Source: Auxenochlorella pyrenoidosa (Eukaryota > Chlorophyta > Trebouxiophyceae > Chlorellales > Chlorellaceae). Taken from it: a DNA stretch of 10,922 bases. Shown here piece by piece: positions 9,109-10,922 of the stretch. Within the stretch, counting starts at the first letter, position 1, and every line of letters starts with the position of its first letter. The notes under the pieces are model-generated. The model saw nothing but the letters and a program-made list of their open reading frames with translations. It was not told the origin of the DNA and searched no databases. The position numbers and the translations under genes were made by a program. The stretch lies in contig KQ481997.1 in the NCBI GenBank assembly GCA_001430745.1, forward strand, positions 744,538 through 755,459, written 5' to 3'.

Positions 9109-9695
9109 GCTCGAGCAGCCTTAGTTCTGGGCTGCCCTACGTTGTATGGAGTGCTGTGCATGTGTGCTCAGTGCGATGGAGATGAGAGCGCCTGTCTGGT
9201 GTCTGTTGAGGCTGAACCAGGGTGGTGCGGGCGGCTGCCTCCTCCGCCCTTTTGAGCTTCCTCTGCGTATGCACCCTGCGTGCAAGCCCTCAATTGTGTA
9301 TGCAGACCCTGCCCATTTGATTTAAACACCACAATGCACGTGTATATGCCGACTGCAAGCCTGGCATGCCCGGAAGAGGAGGTTCGGATGGCAGGCGCTG
9401 AGTTTGCTCAAAGCTGGCAGCAGCTGTCTGCCACATGCTCGCATGACACGTCTTCATATGCAGGGCCATGCCCCTGGACTCACAGATTTTGCTGTACGTG
9501 GATAAATGGTCGAAATAGTCCTAAGAAGATGCACGGGGGCTTAGTTTCAAGCCTGAGCATGCGTGCGCACGCCCTGCGTGTGCAGGCACGGCGCTGGCAA
9601 AACGCGGCAGGAGGGGGGCAGGTGAACTCTCCTGCTCGGCCTCTCCATAATCCCTCGCCTTCTCTCCTGCTTATCGATCACGACATATTGCGAGC
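9109..9695. other. Intergenic region between the two rhodanese genes
   Basis: No exon is supported in these 587 bp. The stretch is less GC-rich than its surroundings (for example 9290-9360 and 9440-9540), which suits a 3' untranslated region followed by the promoter of the second rhodanese. No TGTAA was found on the plus strand, so the poly(A) site of the first gene is not placed. Confidence 0.55.
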
Positions 9696-10510
9696 ATGCC
9701 GGAGGACACAGAGCGCCCGACGCCGCAGAACGTGCAGCCCGCGGAGGCAAAGGAGCTGCTGGACAAGGAGTACACGCTACTGGATGTGCGGTGAGTGCGC
9801 AAGCGATGAAGCCAGGCAAAGCAGGCTCCAGCGTGCTGCCAACTCCTTCCCACTGCCGAGCGCTGCAGGCGGCGGTGTCCAGTTGCCCCGACGCTGCGAC
9901 CGCTGCCTGTCCTCCCATGCTCCTCCACATACCAAGCTCCACCATTTATCGCCCGCTGCAGGACACCCGAGGAGTATGCTCTGGGCCACGTGCCGGGCTC
10001 CATCAATGTGCCCATCAAGTTGGACGACGGCGCCGGCGGCATGGTGCCAAACCCAGACTTCCTGCAGCAGGTGGGGCTGCCCTGCCTGCGCAGGGGTTGG
10101 TGGGGATTCCATGCCTGCGCAGGGCCCTCTCACACCCCTGCCCCTGCGCTTTGCACCGCCGCCCAGCAGGCTGTGTGGGAGGCCCCTGCTGAGGCTGCGA
10201 AAGTTCCTCCAGCGCCGCTGTGGAAGCCCCGCCCTCCCGCCCGCCCCCCCATGCCATCAACACACACACACACACACACACATGCGCGCACGCACTGCCA
10301 TCGTCACCATTGCATCTGTTGCAGGTCAAGGAGCGCGTGACGCCAGATGTACCCATCGTGTGCACATGTGCGCACGGTCGGCGCGGTGGCGACGCTGCGG
10401 CGCAGCTGGCAGCAACCGGGCACGAAAGCATTGTCAACCTGGCGGGTGGCCTGGCGGCGTGGAGCGATGCATCGCTGCCACACAGCGGCCAGATCAAGCG
10501 GCATCACTGA
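9696..10510 (+). CDS. Single-domain rhodanese without transit peptide
   Basis: A small sulfurtransferase-fold protein, tandem paralogue of the gene upstream. Three exons keep frame: 9696-9790, 9962-10070 and 10325-10510 (TGA), giving 129 aa. Donors are GTGAGT and GTGGGG, and both acceptors are CAG. The start has A at -3 and is followed at once by the domain (PEDTERPTPQNVQPAEAKEL), with no targeting sequence, so the protein is probably cytosolic. Landmarks are LLDVRTPEEY (R32 split by an intron), GHVPGSINVP, NPDFLQQ, the active loop C83-A-H-G-R-R-G89, and GGLAAW 109-114. The loop keeps the cysteine, the central Gly and the Arg, but Gly89 replaces the usual Ser or Thr after the Arg. A second cysteine, C81, sits two residues before the catalytic one. 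It ends in the basic tail QIKRHH. Both introns match introns of the upstream gene in position and phase. An upstream targeting exon was not seen but cannot be ruled out. Confidence 0.9.
10260..10282. repeat. (CA)n microsatellite
   Basis: An uninterrupted AC repeat of 23 bases in the second intron of the second rhodanese gene, about 40 bases upstream of its acceptor. The length is likely variable between strains. Confidence 0.95.
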
Positions 10511-10889
10511 ACAGCCGCAATGTGGTGCTTACGGCGGGCTCCGGTCTGCATGGCACTGCCCTGACCCACCTGAACCGCATGAGCTGCTTCATGTGCTGTT
10601 TCAAATACGTTTGCGAGAAAAATTTCAGAAGATGCACAGAACACGGCGTGTTTGCGCTCTGGTGGCAGGTACTACACCTTGCCCAGCTATGTTGTGTGCC
10701 AGTCCACGGCTTGGCTGGAGTGCCAGCCTGTCTTGGTACCGCATGCCTTTGTCAGCCTGCAGGCAAGCTTGTTCCTTCACACTACGGTCACAGTTGCTTG
10801 ATCACTTGTACTATGGTGGGACTTCGCTCATCCATGACACAAGGGGCGCCTGAAGCTGCTTGGTCGGTCATGCGGCGCCAGAACTGTTT
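10511..10889. other. 3' flank of second rhodanese gene
   Basis: No exon or family motif was found on either strand. It likely includes the 3' untranslated region of the second rhodanese. No TGTAA was found on the plus strand before the terminal repeat. Confidence 0.55.
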
Positions 10890-10921
10890 GATTACAAACC
10901 CGCGACCGGCGGCGCCGGGCC
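10890..10921 (-). repeat. Right copy of inverted repeat at window end
   Basis: Reverse complement of positions 1-32 with two mismatches (10917 and 10918), including a 27-bp perfect block at 10890-10916. Similarity ends inside the window at 10889, so the block is bounded on its inner side just as the left copy is. Confidence 0.85.
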
Positions 10922-10922
10922 A

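Noticed and set aside
1..10922. A transposase or reverse transcriptase to go with the terminal inverted repeats
   Set aside because: No DDE, integrase, helicase or reverse transcriptase motif was found in any frame; all recognisable genes are ordinary host genes.

Overview
The window is nuclear DNA from a green alga, most likely a GC-rich trebouxiophyte (Chlorella-like). Nothing in it names the species. The evidence is short exons with strongly G/C-ending codons, many introns of about 100-350 bp with canonical AG acceptors, CTGCC and CCCG microsatellites, a plastid-type transit peptide, and protein families typical of plants and algae. Most long open frames here are artefacts of high GC running through introns, so the genes were rebuilt exon by exon from splice sites, reading phase and family motifs.

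Layout: the first 2.2 kb holds no gene I can support. It has G-runs, a strong G-quadruplex motif and a candidate poly(A) signal for the gene to its right. Two genes follow on the minus strand. The first (2332-3540, 3 exons, 180 aa) is a basic, helix-rich coiled-coil protein whose C-terminus resembles mitochondrial ribosomal protein mS26. The second (3988-7392, 11 exons, 429 aa) is a membrane-bound lysophospholipid acyltransferase of the plant LPEAT1/LPCAT type. A short divergent promoter interval separates it from two plus-strand genes. Both encode single-domain rhodaneses of the plant STR16/SEN1 type: one with a plastid transit peptide (7596-9108, 5 exons, 183 aa) and one without (9696-10510, 3 exons, 129 aa). 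They share two intron positions and phases, so they are tandem paralogues.

The acyltransferase acts in phospholipid remodelling, the coiled-coil protein perhaps in mitochondrial translation, and the rhodaneses in sulfur transfer. Nothing suggests a shared pathway. Only the acyltransferase and the first rhodanese are likely co-regulated, through the shared promoter interval.

The most unusual points are: a 27-bp perfect inverted repeat (30 of 32 overall) at the two extreme ends of the window; a PEGT acyltransferase motif that reads PEAT; three apparent GC-AG introns in one gene, all splitting an AGG arginine codon; and a 26-bp tandem repeat that runs through the stop codon of the coiled-coil gene.
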